A DNA stretch of 64,000 bases from Proteiniphilum sp. X52 (GCF_003712195.1 NZ_RDSD01000007.1:1-64000); one strand, 5' to 3'. Shown: positions 16,598-25,391, counted from the first letter of the stretch. Numbers and translations are program-made. The notes: generated by a model from the letters alone, not told the origin.

Positions 16598-17968
16598 TCA
16601 AATCAAGCCCTGATAGTATTCCAATACTTTAATATTCAGCAAAGCCTTGTATTTTGCCTGCAGCAATTCCTGTTGAGCCGTTATCAATCTGTTTTTTTCC
16701 GTCAACATTTCAATCGTATTCTTGAGGCCCAATGTAAACTGTTCGTTCATCACATCGTAACTCTCCCGGCTATATTTGACTTTCTCTTCGGCCGCCACGA
16801 ACTGGGCTTGTGAAGCCAGGGTATTTAAATAAGCCGTTTCAATGTCGGCATACAGTTCTTTCCGTATACTTAATTCATTCAATTGCGATGAATAGACATT
16901 GATGCCGGCTTTCTCCACGGCGCTTTTGACAGTCCTGTTGGAAAAGATGGGAATACTGACCGACAATCCGATCATGTTATTCCAGTTATTTTTCAATTGT
17001 GAGCCGAAAGAGTATCCCGACTGATTATATAGGTTGGCGGTTCCGGTATTCACCTGTAAGCTGACAGTGGGATAAAAACCGGCCTTGGCTTTTTCAATAC
17101 CCAGTTGCGCATATTCAGTGTTAAGCTCGCTGTTTCTTATTTGTGGCATCACATGTAAAGCCGTCTGATAAATCGTCTGTTTATCGGGGACCAGGGATAA
17201 TACATCTTCCTCGCCGGGTGGTGTGAGGGTCAAATCCATGCTGTCAAGACTGTCCAGTTCCAGAAGTTGTTTCAATTGTAATTTATAATTCTCCAGGGTG
17301 GTTTGGGCATTCACCAAATTGTAATTATCCGCCGCAAACTGTGATTCCCATTGAGAAACATCGCTTTTGGCCACCGAGCCGACAGATAATTTTATTTTAT
17401 TGCTCTCCAATTGGGCTTTGCTTAATTCCACGGCATCCTCATATGCTTTCAAAGCCTCGCTGGCATAAAGAATTTGGAGATAGTTTTGTATGATGGATAA
17501 TTTGATGTTGTTTTTACTCTCTTCAATTTCCAAATCGGCGATCCGGTTGTTTAATTCGGCCTGTTTGATACCGGTAACGCGTGAACCGCCGTCGAATATG
17601 GTCCACGACGCGTTCAGGCTGTAACTTCCGGATGTGGAAAGGGAGGATGTTCCGGAAGATGTGTTTTCTTGTGAAAACGGGTAATTGGTCAGGTTTTGAC
17701 CAATAGATGCCGAGAGTGAGGGAAGCATGGCCGCTTTCGCCAGTTTGGTATCGACCAATCCGGTTTCTTTATTGGCTTCACTCTTCTTTATTTGTATATT
17801 ATTTTCAAGTGCATAATCGATACACGCTTGTAAATCCCATTGCGAAGGCAAGGCTTTTTCTTGCGAATACGCGGCCGATATTCCTGACAAAAGGAATACT
17901 GCTGCCGTGATACAAACAGAAGCAATATTTGTCCTTACGGGAAAGAATGGATAAAAAATGTACCTCAT
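16598..17968 (-). CDS. TolC family outer membrane efflux protein
   Basis: 456 aa from ATG at 17968, which opens a signal peptide (VCITAAVFLLSGISAAYSQ). Two OEP repeats follow, each with long helical hairpins: WDLQACIDYALENNIQIKK and ALHVMPQIRNSELN mark the repeat starts, and GFYPTVSLQVNTG precedes the second. It is the first gene of a minus-strand operon tolC-like, hlyD-like, ABC ATPase, macB-like permease, sensor kinase, LytTR regulator. An in-frame extension to 18100 is rejected because it lacks a signal and runs through the promoter. Confidence 0.92.
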   Translation of the reverse strand: MRYIFYPFFPVRTNIASVCITAAVFLLSGISAAYSQEKALPSQWDLQACIDYALENNIQIKKSEANKETGLVDTKLAKAAMLPSLSASIGQNLTNYPFSQENTSSGTSSLSTSGSYSLNASWTIFDGGSRVTGIKQAELNNRIADLEIEESKNNIKLSIIQNYLQILYASEALKAYEDAVELSKAQLESNKIKLSVGSVAKSDVSQWESQFAADNYNLVNAQTTLENYKLQLKQLLELDSLDSMDLTLTPPGEEDVLSLVPDKQTIYQTALHVMPQIRNSELNTEYAQLGIEKAKAGFYPTVSLQVNTGTANLYNQSGYSFGSQLKNNWNNMIGLSVSIPIFSNRTVKSAVEKAGINVYSSQLNELSIRKELYADIETAYLNTLASQAQFVAAEEKVKYSRESYDVMNEQFTLGLKNTIEMLTEKNRLITAQQELLQAKYKALLNIKVLEYYQGLI

Positions 17969-17987
17969 AAATAATCCTTTTTTCAGG

Positions 17988-18020
17988 CAAAAGTAGCGTT
18001 GCCCGACAAGCCAAGAAAAA
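17988..18020 (-). promoter_or_regulatory. Predicted Bacteroidota promoter of the exporter operon
   Basis: The minus strand has TACTTTTG (17988-17995), a match to the -7 box TAnnTTTG, with TTTT 21 bases upstream standing in for TTTG. The predicted transcript starts near 17981, giving a leader of about a dozen bases before the tolC-like ATG. Confidence 0.5.
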
Positions 18021-18100
18021 TATTTCGACGAAGGTTGGGTATTTATCGACCAAAAAAAGGAATCAGCCGACATAAGCCTGCGTGTGGGATACGGCATCAT

Positions 18101-18176
18101 CCCCTAAGATCGAACGATTAGAGCCCCTAACATTGAACGATTCGGGCCCCTAATACCGGATGAACTGATCCCCTAA
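18101..18176. repeat. Four 23-bp direct repeats upstream of the exporter operon
   Basis: The heptamer CCCCTAA occurs at 18101, 18124, 18147 and 18170, exactly 23 bases apart each time. The first two units also share GAACGATT. On the operon's sense strand the repeat reads TTAGGGG-N16. It lies 133-208 bases before the tolC-like start codon. The rest of the 392-base spacer 17969-18360 contains the promoter and the galactose-operon terminator. A spacing near two helical turns suits a regulator that binds direct repeats, as LytTR proteins do. Confidence 0.7.
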
Positions 18177-18294
18177 GGTACGTTGAAAGGTTTCACTACA
18201 TAACCAGGTGTGATTCACTCTGGCGCGGAATTGAGCGGACGAAGCCGCCGCCAGTAGGAACAATGCCATAAAAGTGGGGGCATTTCTCTTAATT

Positions 18295-18340
18295 AAAAAG
18301 GTTGGAAAACGGGGTTATTGAAACCCCGCCTTCCAACCTT
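18295..18340 (-). terminator. Rho-independent terminator of the galactose operon
   Basis: On the minus strand, arms AAGGTTGGAA/TTCCAACCTT (18298-18307 with 18331-18340) and CGGGGTT/AACCCCG (18310-18316 with 18322-18328) form a strong two-part stem with a 5-base loop, followed by TTTTT. It lies 21 bases past the galK stop. Confidence 0.9.
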
Positions 18341-18360
18341 ACAATATAAGTATAATGACT

Positions 18361-19509
18361 TTAGAGCTTGCGGGCTCCGTCGCTGATCACCACATCATAG
18401 ACTTTCGGTTCATGGCCGTAGTTGGCCTTGAACTGCGTTTTGGCATCGGCGATAAATGAATCATACAACTCATCCTTCACCAAATTGATGGTACAACCAC
18501 CAAAGCCGCCTCCCATCACGCGCGAACCGGTCACACCATGCTCACAGGCCACATCGTTCAGGAAATCGAGTTCCTCGCAGCTCACCTCGTAGAGTTTACT
18601 CATGCCGTGGTGCGTTTCATACATCTTCTGGCCGACGGTCTCATAATCGCCTTTCTCCAACGCGTCACATACATCGAGTACCCGCTGGGTTTCCTCGATC
18701 ACATATTTGGCACGCAGATAGTCCTCTTCCGAAATCTCATTCCTCACCTCGTCGAGCATCTCCATAGAAGCATCACGCAGGAACTCCACCTCGGGGTGGC
18801 GCTTTGCAATGGTTCTGGCGGCATGTTCGCACGATTCCCGCCGTTTGTTATATGCCGATGAGGCCAGTTCATGTTTCACAACAGTATCAAGCAACACCAG
18901 TTTATATCCTTTGGGATCAAACGGGAAATAGGCGTATTCCATCGATTTGGTGTCGAGACGGATCAGATTGCCTTTCTTGCCGAAAATGGAAGCAAACTGG
19001 TCCATAATGCCGCACTTGACACCCACATAATTGTGCTCGGTGGATTGACCGATACGCGCCAGTTCGAACTGATCGATGCCAAGACCGAGCAGGTCGTTCA
19101 ACGCGAAAGCATAGGTGCTTTCCAATGCCGCTGAAGATGACATGCCCGCGCCCAGGGGCACATCGCCCGCGAATACGGTGTCGAAGCCCTTCACCGTACC
19201 ACCTCTTTTGATGATCTCACGGCATACACCAAACAGATATTTGGCCCAACCCTCTTTGGGAAGGTCCTCTTCATTGAGCCCGAACTCGGAACTTTCATCC
19301 AAGTCAATCGCGTAGGCCCTCACTTTATCGGTTCCATTGAACCCGATAGCGGCAATCATGCCTTTATCGATAGCGCCGGGGAATACGAAGCTTCCATTGT
19401 AATCGGTATGCTCCCCTATTAAGTTGATACGTCCCGGTGAGGCATAGACCTCCGGGGTCCGGCTGTCGAATTTCCCGGAAAATATTTTTATTACTTCTTC
19501 TTTCGTCAT
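18361..19509 (-). CDS. galK: Galactokinase
   Basis: 382 aa, normal for the family. The galactokinase signature GRINLIGEHTDYNGSF is at residues 27-42, the GHMP ATP-binding loop DVPLGAGMSSSAALE near 115, and the C-terminal GHMP motif GSRVMGGGFGGCTINLV near 335. It phosphorylates alpha-D-galactose at C1, the first committed step of the Leloir pathway. It is the last gene of a minus-strand operon after galM and a sugar/H+ symporter (25-base spacer), and is closed by a strong terminator. galT is not in the window. Confidence 0.97.
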   Translation of the reverse strand: MTKEEVIKIFSGKFDSRTPEVYASPGRINLIGEHTDYNGSFVFPGAIDKGMIAAIGFNGTDKVRAYAIDLDESSEFGLNEEDLPKEGWAKYLFGVCREIIKRGGTVKGFDTVFAGDVPLGAGMSSSAALESTYAFALNDLLGLGIDQFELARIGQSTEHNYVGVKCGIMDQFASIFGKKGNLIRLDTKSMEYAYFPFDPKGYKLVLLDTVVKHELASSAYNKRRESCEHAARTIAKRHPEVEFLRDASMEMLDEVRNEISEEDYLRAKYVIEETQRVLDVCDALEKGDYETVGQKMYETHHGMSKLYEVSCEELDFLNDVACEHGVTGSRVMGGGFGGCTINLVKDELYDSFIADAKTQFKANYGHEPKVYDVVISDGARKL

Positions 19510-19534
19510 AACAATTAATTATTAAACCGACACA

Positions 19535-20875
19535 TTATTCTTCCACGGGTGCACTCAGGGAAGCAGTATCTACCGGCACTTCTTCATCGGTCACGGAGAC
19601 GCCGGTGGTCACGTTTTTCGATCCGACCAGGGCATAGAACAACAGATAAGCCAAGCCGATGGCAATCACCCAGTAGCTTGCCAGATAACTAACCGAATCG
19701 GCTATACCCCCCTGGATCCAGGGAAGGATACCACCACCGCATACCAAGGTCATAAATATTCCCGTGGCGGCCGGTGTGAACTTGCCCAACCCTTCTACCG
19801 CAAGGTTGAATATGCTTCCCCACATAATCGATGTGCAGAAACCGACCAACACCATAAACATTGCATTAATGGGTATCTGCACCAACCCGAACGAAAGGCC
19901 GCCTTCCGAGGTAAAGGCCGGGAAGGTGACTTCGATGGTTGTCGGAGAGAAGATGGCAGCCAGGATCAATAACAATCCTACCAGCGAGGCTGTGGAAAGC
20001 ATTGCCTTACTGGAAATTTTACTTCCCAAGGAAGCTCCGATCAACCTGCCGGCTAACATGAAAAGCCAATAGATCCCGGCGACAAATCCCGCGGTTGTCT
20101 TACCGACCGGTGTGTCGGACAACCATAATATCATCACACCGGGTGTGCCCACTTCCACTCCCACATACACAAAAATAGCAATGGCGCCCAAAACAAAATG
20201 CCTGAACTTCAACGCACCTGACATTAGCTTACCCATAGGTTCTTTTGTCTTTGTGGCATGTGGTTCGGGAATTCTTACCGCCATCATTACAAAGAACACA
20301 ACAGCAAAAACAGCCATCGCGATGTACATCACGGGGAATACATCCTTGATATTGGCTTTAGCGGCCTCCCCAATTAAAATACCCACGAACGCGGGAGTAA
20401 ATGTAGCCATCACGGAGTTGAAGGATCCACCGACCTGGATCAACTGGTTGCCTTTGTTACCACCGCCCCCTAATGTATTCAGCATGGGGTTGACCACGGT
20501 ATTCAACAGACACATGGAAAAACCGGCGATAAACGCTCCGAGCAAGTAAATGACAAAAGCGGATTCCTGGGGGGAATGTCCCGAGAGAAACTGCACCAGC
20601 ACACCTATGAAACCCACGGCGATAGCGATCAGGGCCGTCTTTTTATACCCCACACGTTGTAAAAGCATGCCTCCGGGTATTCCCATCACGGCGTAAGCAA
20701 TAAAATTGGCTAAATTCCCCAGCAATCCCAGAGAATTAGAAACGCCGAATTGTTCTTTTAATACTTGTCCCATCGGTGCCGCCAAATTGGTGACAAATGA
20801 GATCATTCCGAAAAGCGCGATCATCATGATGATTGGCACAATCCGATTCTTGTTCTGATCAGTAGTCGTGTTCAT
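19535..20875 (-). CDS. Sugar MFS transporter, glucose/galactose (FucP/GluP) type
   Basis: 446 aa with about twelve hydrophobic segments. The N-terminus (MMIALFGMISFVTNLAAPMG) and VGYKKTALIAIAVGFIGVLVQ match the FucP-like sugar:H+ symporter family used by Bacteroidota for galactose, glucose and fucose. It sits between galM and galK in the same operon, so galactose uptake across the inner membrane is the most likely role. The C-terminal 35 residues are acidic and hydrophilic (DEEVPVDTASLSAPVEE). Confidence 0.9.
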   Translation of the reverse strand: MNTTTDQNKNRIVPIIMMIALFGMISFVTNLAAPMGQVLKEQFGVSNSLGLLGNLANFIAYAVMGIPGGMLLQRVGYKKTALIAIAVGFIGVLVQFLSGHSPQESAFVIYLLGAFIAGFSMCLLNTVVNPMLNTLGGGGNKGNQLIQVGGSFNSVMATFTPAFVGILIGEAAKANIKDVFPVMYIAMAVFAVVFFVMMAVRIPEPHATKTKEPMGKLMSGALKFRHFVLGAIAIFVYVGVEVGTPGVMILWLSDTPVGKTTAGFVAGIYWLFMLAGRLIGASLGSKISSKAMLSTASLVGLLLILAAIFSPTTIEVTFPAFTSEGGLSFGLVQIPINAMFMVLVGFCTSIMWGSIFNLAVEGLGKFTPAATGIFMTLVCGGGILPWIQGGIADSVSYLASYWVIAIGLAYLLFYALVGSKNVTTGVSVTDEEVPVDTASLSAPVEE

Positions 20876-20936
20876 ACTTTTTGATTAATTAATTATTAAT
20901 TATTATTCTATTAACTGTCAATGGTCTAATACAAAA

Positions 20937-22022
20937 TTATTTTGAGTCTCCCATCAAAAACCGGTAGGTTGTCCTTGATGCAAACGTTTCATCCGGGCGT
21001 AGGATCACCGACGGATATTCCGGCTTATTGATGCTATCGGGGAAATGTTGTGTTTCGAAACACACAGCCGATCTTGCGGGATAGCGTTTTCCATGCTTCC
21101 CGGCAAAATTGCCGGTCATCCAATTGCCGGTATAGAGCTGCATACCCGGCTCGGTAGTATAGATCTCCATTTTGACTCCTGTTTTCGGCGAAAGACAGTA
21201 ACCCGCGTACACGTATTCATCCATACTCTTTTTATCCAAAATAAAAGTATGATCGTATCCTTTGCCAAAATGCAGTTGCTCAAAATCGTCATCGATCCGC
21301 TCCCCTATGGTATGGGGTACGGTAAAATCGAACGGTGTTCCCTTTACCGGTGCCGGTTCACCATAAGGTATGGCCGTATTGTCGGTAGGCAAATAACTCT
21401 TTGCATTGATCATCAACCAATGGTCACTGATGGATGGATCCCCTTGTCCGGAAAGATTGAAATAAGAATGATTGGTGAGATTCAGGATGGTCGTTTTGTC
21501 GGTAGTGGCCTTATAATGAATGTCCAGGGCATTATCGTCCGTCAAAGTGTAAGTCACTGTAACGGCGAGATTACCGGGAAACCCCTCTTCCCCGTCGGGG
21601 GAGAGATAAAACAGCTCGATACCCTGGTCAGTCACTTTTTTCACTTCCCATACCACAGCATTGAACCCCTTCACACCACCATGGAGCGAGTTGGGGCCAT
21701 TGTTCACCGCCAATGGGTATTCTTTCCCATCAAGCGTAAAACGGCCTTTGGCGATCCGGTTGGCCGTTCTGCCGCAAACGGCGCCAAAATAGGCTTCTTC
21801 CGAAGTCAGATATTCATCGATCGTATTATGTCCCAATACAACGTCAACCAATGTTCCGTTTTTATCGGGCACCATCAGCGAAACTATTTTGGCCCCGTAA
21901 TTGGTGACTGCCAGTTCGCATCCATTTTTGTTTGTCAGAGTGTATAACCCGGTTTGCCTGCCATCTACCGTTTTCTGAAAAGCATCGACAAGCAAACCGG
22001 ATTTGCCATACAATTTGTTCAT
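20937..22022 (-). CDS. galM: Aldose 1-epimerase (mutarotase)
   Basis: 361 aa from ATG at 22022; a longer open frame to 22094 is AT-rich leader and is not used. Family residues are visible: GAKIVSLMVPDKNG, FGAVCGRTANRIAKGRF, the catalytic His in NNGPNSLHGGVKGF, TILNLTNHSYFNL, and the C-terminal region around AVCFETQHFPDSIN with the catalytic Glu. It interconverts beta- and alpha-galactose and starts the galactose operon. There is no signal peptide, so it is cytoplasmic. Confidence 0.95.
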   Translation of the reverse strand: MNKLYGKSGLLVDAFQKTVDGRQTGLYTLTNKNGCELAVTNYGAKIVSLMVPDKNGTLVDVVLGHNTIDEYLTSEEAYFGAVCGRTANRIAKGRFTLDGKEYPLAVNNGPNSLHGGVKGFNAVVWEVKKVTDQGIELFYLSPDGEEGFPGNLAVTVTYTLTDDNALDIHYKATTDKTTILNLTNHSYFNLSGQGDPSISDHWLMINAKSYLPTDNTAIPYGEPAPVKGTPFDFTVPHTIGERIDDDFEQLHFGKGYDHTFILDKKSMDEYVYAGYCLSPKTGVKMEIYTTEPGMQLYTGNWMTGNFAGKHGKRYPARSAVCFETQHFPDSINKPEYPSVILRPDETFASRTTYRFLMGDSK

Positions 22023-22114
22023 GTAATTTTCTGGGTTTAAAATTAAGATATTGATGAAGATTGATTCTCTATAAATCTGCTGTAAAATTAGCACCTATTT
22101 TCGATGTGGCATGA

Positions 22115-22146
22115 AAAAATTTTGTGTTATATAACATAAAATTTTT
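22115..22146. promoter_or_regulatory. 32-bp AT-rich palindrome upstream of galM
   Basis: AAAAATTTTGTGTTAT is followed directly by ATAACATAAAATTTTT; the two 16-base arms pair with one mismatch and no loop. It lies 93-124 bases before the galM start and a few bases after the CNNM-gene stop. The loop-free geometry suits a dimeric operator better than a terminator. Confidence 0.5.
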
Positions 22147-22151
22147 AATTA

Positions 22152-23465
22152 TCAGAGAAACCCATCATCAACTTCTTTTAATTTTTTTGTCACTAAAAGT
22201 TTATCAATCTTGTTTCCATCCACATCCACAATCTCGAAATGAAGATTCTCGTAATCGAACTGATCTCCCACCGCCGGGATCTTATTGATGCATTCAAACA
22301 CGAAGCCGGCCACAGTAGAATAATCGATCTTGTCGAAATCCACAATAAAATCCTCATCCATCTGCGACAATATCTCTATAGGCGCCTCTCCGCTCACCAG
22401 GGCAGAATGGTCGTCACGGATGAATATGAGCGGATCAGAGAGTTCATCTTCGGTCTCCTCCGGAATGGCGCCTACCAGATTCTCGAATATATCGTGAATA
22501 GTGATGATTCCGTCGAGGCTCCCATATTCATCTACCACCACAGCCACAAACTTATGGTTGTTCTTGAAGTTTTCAAGCACTTTTTGCGCCAGTTGGTTAT
22601 TAGGGACAATAATAGGCTCCATGATCAGCTCCTCAATCGAAAACAATTCCCCCTCATTGAGCCGTAACAGGAAATCCCTCATGGAGATGGTACCTACAAA
22701 GTCGTCGATCTCCTTTCTGCAGGCAAGTATCTTACTGTGTTTTGTCTGCAACAGGTCCTCAATGATCTCCCCTCTGCTCTTGCTGATATCCACCCATTCC
22801 ACATCGGTACGGTGTGTCATGAGATGGATAGCCCGTTTATCGGAAAAATAAAAAACCTGCTCGTGGATGATATTTTCTTCCGCATCGATAACACCCTGAT
22901 GGGAAGCGGTTTTCAACATAGCCCTCAGTTCCATTTCCGACACCACTTCCACTTTCGGTTTCAAACCTATCAGCCGGTTGACAAAGTTCGTCGACACCGA
23001 CAACAGTTTTACGAACGGATAGAAAATGATACTCACCACATGGATGGTAGGGGCCACGGCAATCGCCATTTTTTCGGGATTGTTGAGCGCGATGGTCTTT
23101 GGCACCAGTTCACCTATCACGATGGAGACATAAGTGATAAGGAACACCACAACCACCATGGAAACAGCTTCGGCAAAAGGGGCGACAGCCGGAAACTGCT
23201 GAAAGAAAGGCACCAGATACACAGTAAAAGCCTGCCCCCCGTAAGCGCCGTTGATGATACCGATCAGGGTAATGCCCACCTGTACCGAGGACAGGAAGTT
23301 ACCGGGATCGGAACGTAATTTCAATGCTCGCCGGGCTCCTAACTTACCTTTCTTTCGTTCTGCCTCCAGTTTGTTCTTCTTCGTGGATACGATGGCGATC
23401 TCCGACAAAGCAAAGAAACCGTTAAAAAGGATCAGTAAAAGAATGATAATGACATCTATCCACAT
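22152..23465 (-). CDS. CNNM/DUF21-CBS hemolysin-family transporter-like protein
   Basis: 437 aa. The DUF21/CNNM transmembrane domain covers residues 1-190 (FNGFFALSEIAIVSTKKNKLE, then VQVGITLIGIINGAYGGQAF), a tandem CBS pair lies at about 205-335 (MTHRTDVEWVD, VVDEYGSLDGIITIHDIFE), and a CorC_HlyC domain at 350-430. Proteins of this build (YtfL/CorB/HlyC type) are linked to magnesium or cobalt transport; 'hemolysin' is a historical name. It lies 23 bases downstream of the nucleotidyltransferase gene, so the two may be co-transcribed although no functional link is obvious. Confidence 0.9.
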   Translation of the reverse strand: MWIDVIIILLLILFNGFFALSEIAIVSTKKNKLEAERKKGKLGARRALKLRSDPGNFLSSVQVGITLIGIINGAYGGQAFTVYLVPFFQQFPAVAPFAEAVSMVVVVFLITYVSIVIGELVPKTIALNNPEKMAIAVAPTIHVVSIIFYPFVKLLSVSTNFVNRLIGLKPKVEVVSEMELRAMLKTASHQGVIDAEENIIHEQVFYFSDKRAIHLMTHRTDVEWVDISKSRGEIIEDLLQTKHSKILACRKEIDDFVGTISMRDFLLRLNEGELFSIEELIMEPIIVPNNQLAQKVLENFKNNHKFVAVVVDEYGSLDGIITIHDIFENLVGAIPEETEDELSDPLIFIRDDHSALVSGEAPIEILSQMDEDFIVDFDKIDYSTVAGFVFECINKIPAVGDQFDYENLHFEIVDVDGNKIDKLLVTKKLKEVDDGFL

Positions 23466-23488
23466 AGCAGGCTATTTCTGTGATCATC

Positions 23489-24391
23489 TCACCACAAGGG
23501 AGAGGGATAAGTTCCCTCATCGACCAGACTTTTCAATTTTGCCACCACTCCGGGCCGGTCTTCCGCATAAGTGACGCCAAACCATCCGGAAGGCGTGTCG
23601 AGCACTTTTACGGAAGCTTTTCCTGTAACGATAAGGTGATTGACCAGTAACGGTATAAAATATTCTGCTTTGAGATTTTCGGCATTTTCTTTCAGGAATT
23701 GCACGAAGTAATCGTCGGAGTATTCAAAATAATCGGGTGTGAAACCCCACATATTCATGGAGACCGGAGTGTTGTCGTCGATGGCGACCCATTGGTCGTT
23801 TTCATCCTTATAGCTCACTTTTCCGTCCACACGCATCACCTGTGTACGTTCCACCACGCCGGTAAGGTTGCGGTCCTGATCGGTTTCACAAACCCCACGG
23901 GCTACGGTGCCGCTTTCCGAAAGGGTATTTCCCACACGGTAACCCATCATGCAATATTTGTTTTCACTCTCTCCCAGGGTGAAAAGATAATCGGCCAGCA
24001 CCTTATAGCTCTCGCGTCCGTAAAAATCGTCGGCATTGATCACCGCGAAAGGCTCATGAATCACCTCTTTCCCCATCATCACAGCATGGTTGGTACCCCA
24101 TGGTTTCACACGGTCGGGATGAGGCGTGAAGCCTTCCGGCAATTTGTCCAGTTCCTGGAATACCAGTTCCACCGGTATTTTCTTCTCATATTTACTGACG
24201 ATCTTCTCCCTGAAGTCCTTTTCAAACGACTTGCGGATCACGAAGACCAGTTTCCCAAAGCCGGCATTTACCGCGTCGTAGATAGAATAATCCATAATGG
24301 TCTCGCCGTTCGGACCCAATCCGTCCAGCTGTTTCAGTCCCCCATAGCGGCTTCCCATGCCTGCTGCCAATACAAATAAAGTCGGTTTCAT
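23489..24391 (-). CDS. Sugar-nucleotidyltransferase-like protein (NTP_transferase fold)
   Basis: 300 aa from ATG at 24391, which begins KPTLFVLAAGMGSRYGGLKQ, the nucleotide-binding loop of NTP transferases. INADDFYGRESY supplies the metal-binding Asp region, and LDTPSGWFGVTYAEDRPGVV is near the C-terminus. The fold matches glucose-1-phosphate thymidylyl/uridylyltransferases, and this subtype is common in Bacteroidota. The nucleotide and sugar cannot be assigned. The spacer upstream (24392-24550) contains only AT-rich sequence and three GATTTGTT-type octamers at 24467-24490. Confidence 0.82.
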   Translation of the reverse strand: MKPTLFVLAAGMGSRYGGLKQLDGLGPNGETIMDYSIYDAVNAGFGKLVFVIRKSFEKDFREKIVSKYEKKIPVELVFQELDKLPEGFTPHPDRVKPWGTNHAVMMGKEVIHEPFAVINADDFYGRESYKVLADYLFTLGESENKYCMMGYRVGNTLSESGTVARGVCETDQDRNLTGVVERTQVMRVDGKVSYKDENDQWVAIDDNTPVSMNMWGFTPDYFEYSDDYFVQFLKENAENLKAEYFIPLLVNHLIVTGKASVKVLDTPSGWFGVTYAEDRPGVVAKLKSLVDEGTYPSPLW

Positions 24392-24550
24392 TTTTTTTAG
24401 AATAAAGAGCAAAGAATAAAGTCACATGTCTTCTTTTCTTCTTGTCAAATGCTCATTTCATTTATTGATTTGTTGATTTGTAGATTTGCACTTTTTCCTT
24501 TATAAATAAGTCGGGATCACTCACCGAGATGCAAATGTAAGATTTTTATC

Positions 24551-24769
24551 TTAAAATTCATTCACGACTTTATGGATAAAATCAAATTCCCGCGGAGTTA
24601 ATTCAAAATACATCACTACAGGATGGACTTGACACACCCAATCATCAACCGGGAAAGTCTCTTTTTCTTTTAAGAAGATGTAAAATTCAATATCAGAATA
24701 ACAGACTCCTTCACCTCATGGAAAATGAGCCATCATTAAAACAGCAGAAATGCTTTCATCTCCCCCTTA
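24551..24769 (-). pseudogene. Decayed nucleotidyltransferase, Lnu(B/F)-like N-terminal fragment
   Basis: Read on the minus strand this gives DESISAVLMMAHFP, a TGA stop at 24716-24718, then GEGVCYSDIEFYIFLKE and a further 40 codons ending at the TAA at 24551. From memory, the block matches the start of lincosamide nucleotidyltransferases of the Lnu(B)/Lnu(F) type, where a GSFTKGEG..YSDIEFYIFLK motif carries the catalytic aspartates. The match continues weakly through DDWVCQVHPVVMYFEL. The start codon, the rest of the roughly 260-residue protein and an uninterrupted frame are missing, so it is inactive. The flanking spacer (24770-24987) is AT-rich with nothing recognised. Confidence 0.6.
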
Positions 24770-24987
24770 TTTATTTTACATTATTTAACTTTTATAAATC
24801 TATTATGTAACTATTTAGCCTTAGTATTCCGCTTATTTTTTTAGTAAGACAACTTTCTGAGATTTGGATAATTGTAAAGTGTCCGTCCCCACACTATCAG
24901 CGCCTGGTTTTCATAATTATTTGATATTCGGTAACATAAATAACCTGTTTGTTTTCGTATGTCATTAATTTTTCGCACCTTTGTAGT

Positions 24988-25268
24988 ATGGAAAGCAATG
25001 TTACGGACATATCCTCCCCGCTTCAGTCCATGGCTGATGAGATAAAGTCTATGCGCAAGACCATGGAATCACAGCATATTGAGATATGCCGTTTAAGCAA
25101 TCTTGATTCTTTGGGGACCGCCTTTCCAAATATCAGAAACCTGACAAGAATTCCAAGAACAGCGGCACTCCTCCTTCAAGGGAGAAGATGAAGGACGAGG
25201 TGGTCCGCGGGACCAAATCCCTCCGCCAGCCGACAGGCCTAAAGCCTGGCGGCTGGCTTGCCGTAGAC
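24988..25268 (+). pseudogene. IS66 family transposase (TnpC), N-terminal remnant
   Basis: The plus strand opens with MESNVTDISSPLQSMADEIK and a coiled-coil stretch to CRLSNL. After a small deletion/frameshift near 25107 it continues in another frame as DRLSKYQKPDKNSKNSGTPP and then SREKMKDEVVRGTKSLRQP, ending around GLKPGG. The KNS-NSGTPPS motif followed by a KPGGQ-like segment is characteristic of the IS66 TnpC N-terminus. The catalytic DDE part and the tnpA/tnpB genes are absent. The right edge runs directly into the truncated GG-leader gene, so recombination or insertion of this IS probably cut that gene. Confidence 0.75.
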
Positions 25269-25391
25269 AACGCATTGTCGGCACGGCTCCCAATAATCGC
25301 CACCAATCACCGCCCTCTGTTCCTGTTCGTTCAATAGGGTCGATGTTTCTCTTAAAGCACTGAAACTGCTCCTTGTTAATTTCTTTTTCAT
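25239..25391 (-). pseudogene. Truncated GG-leader gene fused to IS66 debris
   Basis: ATG at 25391 starts a 31-residue leader nearly identical to that of the full gene at 25959-26792 (one change, Ala to Ser at residue 17), ending AVIGG. After GGDYW the sequence leaves the cassette and runs 16 codons through reverse-strand IS66 sequence to a TAG at 25239, giving a 50-codon frame. It is the leftmost, broken unit of the tandem cassette. If expressed it would still present an intact double-glycine leader followed by a short Cys-containing tail, but its chimeric origin argues for a pseudogene. Confidence 0.75.

Noticed and set aside
13161..17968. The TolC/HlyD/ABC/MacB operon as exporter for the GG-leader proteins
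   Set aside because: The ATPase has no C39 peptidase domain and the permease is MacB-type, so leader cleavage is not expected; distance and context also give no link.
18101..18176. 23-bp repeats as a CRISPR array
   Set aside because: Only seven bases are conserved per unit, there are no variable spacers between full repeats, and no cas genes are nearby.
21045..21947. A 300-codon plus-strand frame opposite galM
   Set aside because: galM is full length with its catalytic motifs on the other strand; the antisense product has no recognisable domain.
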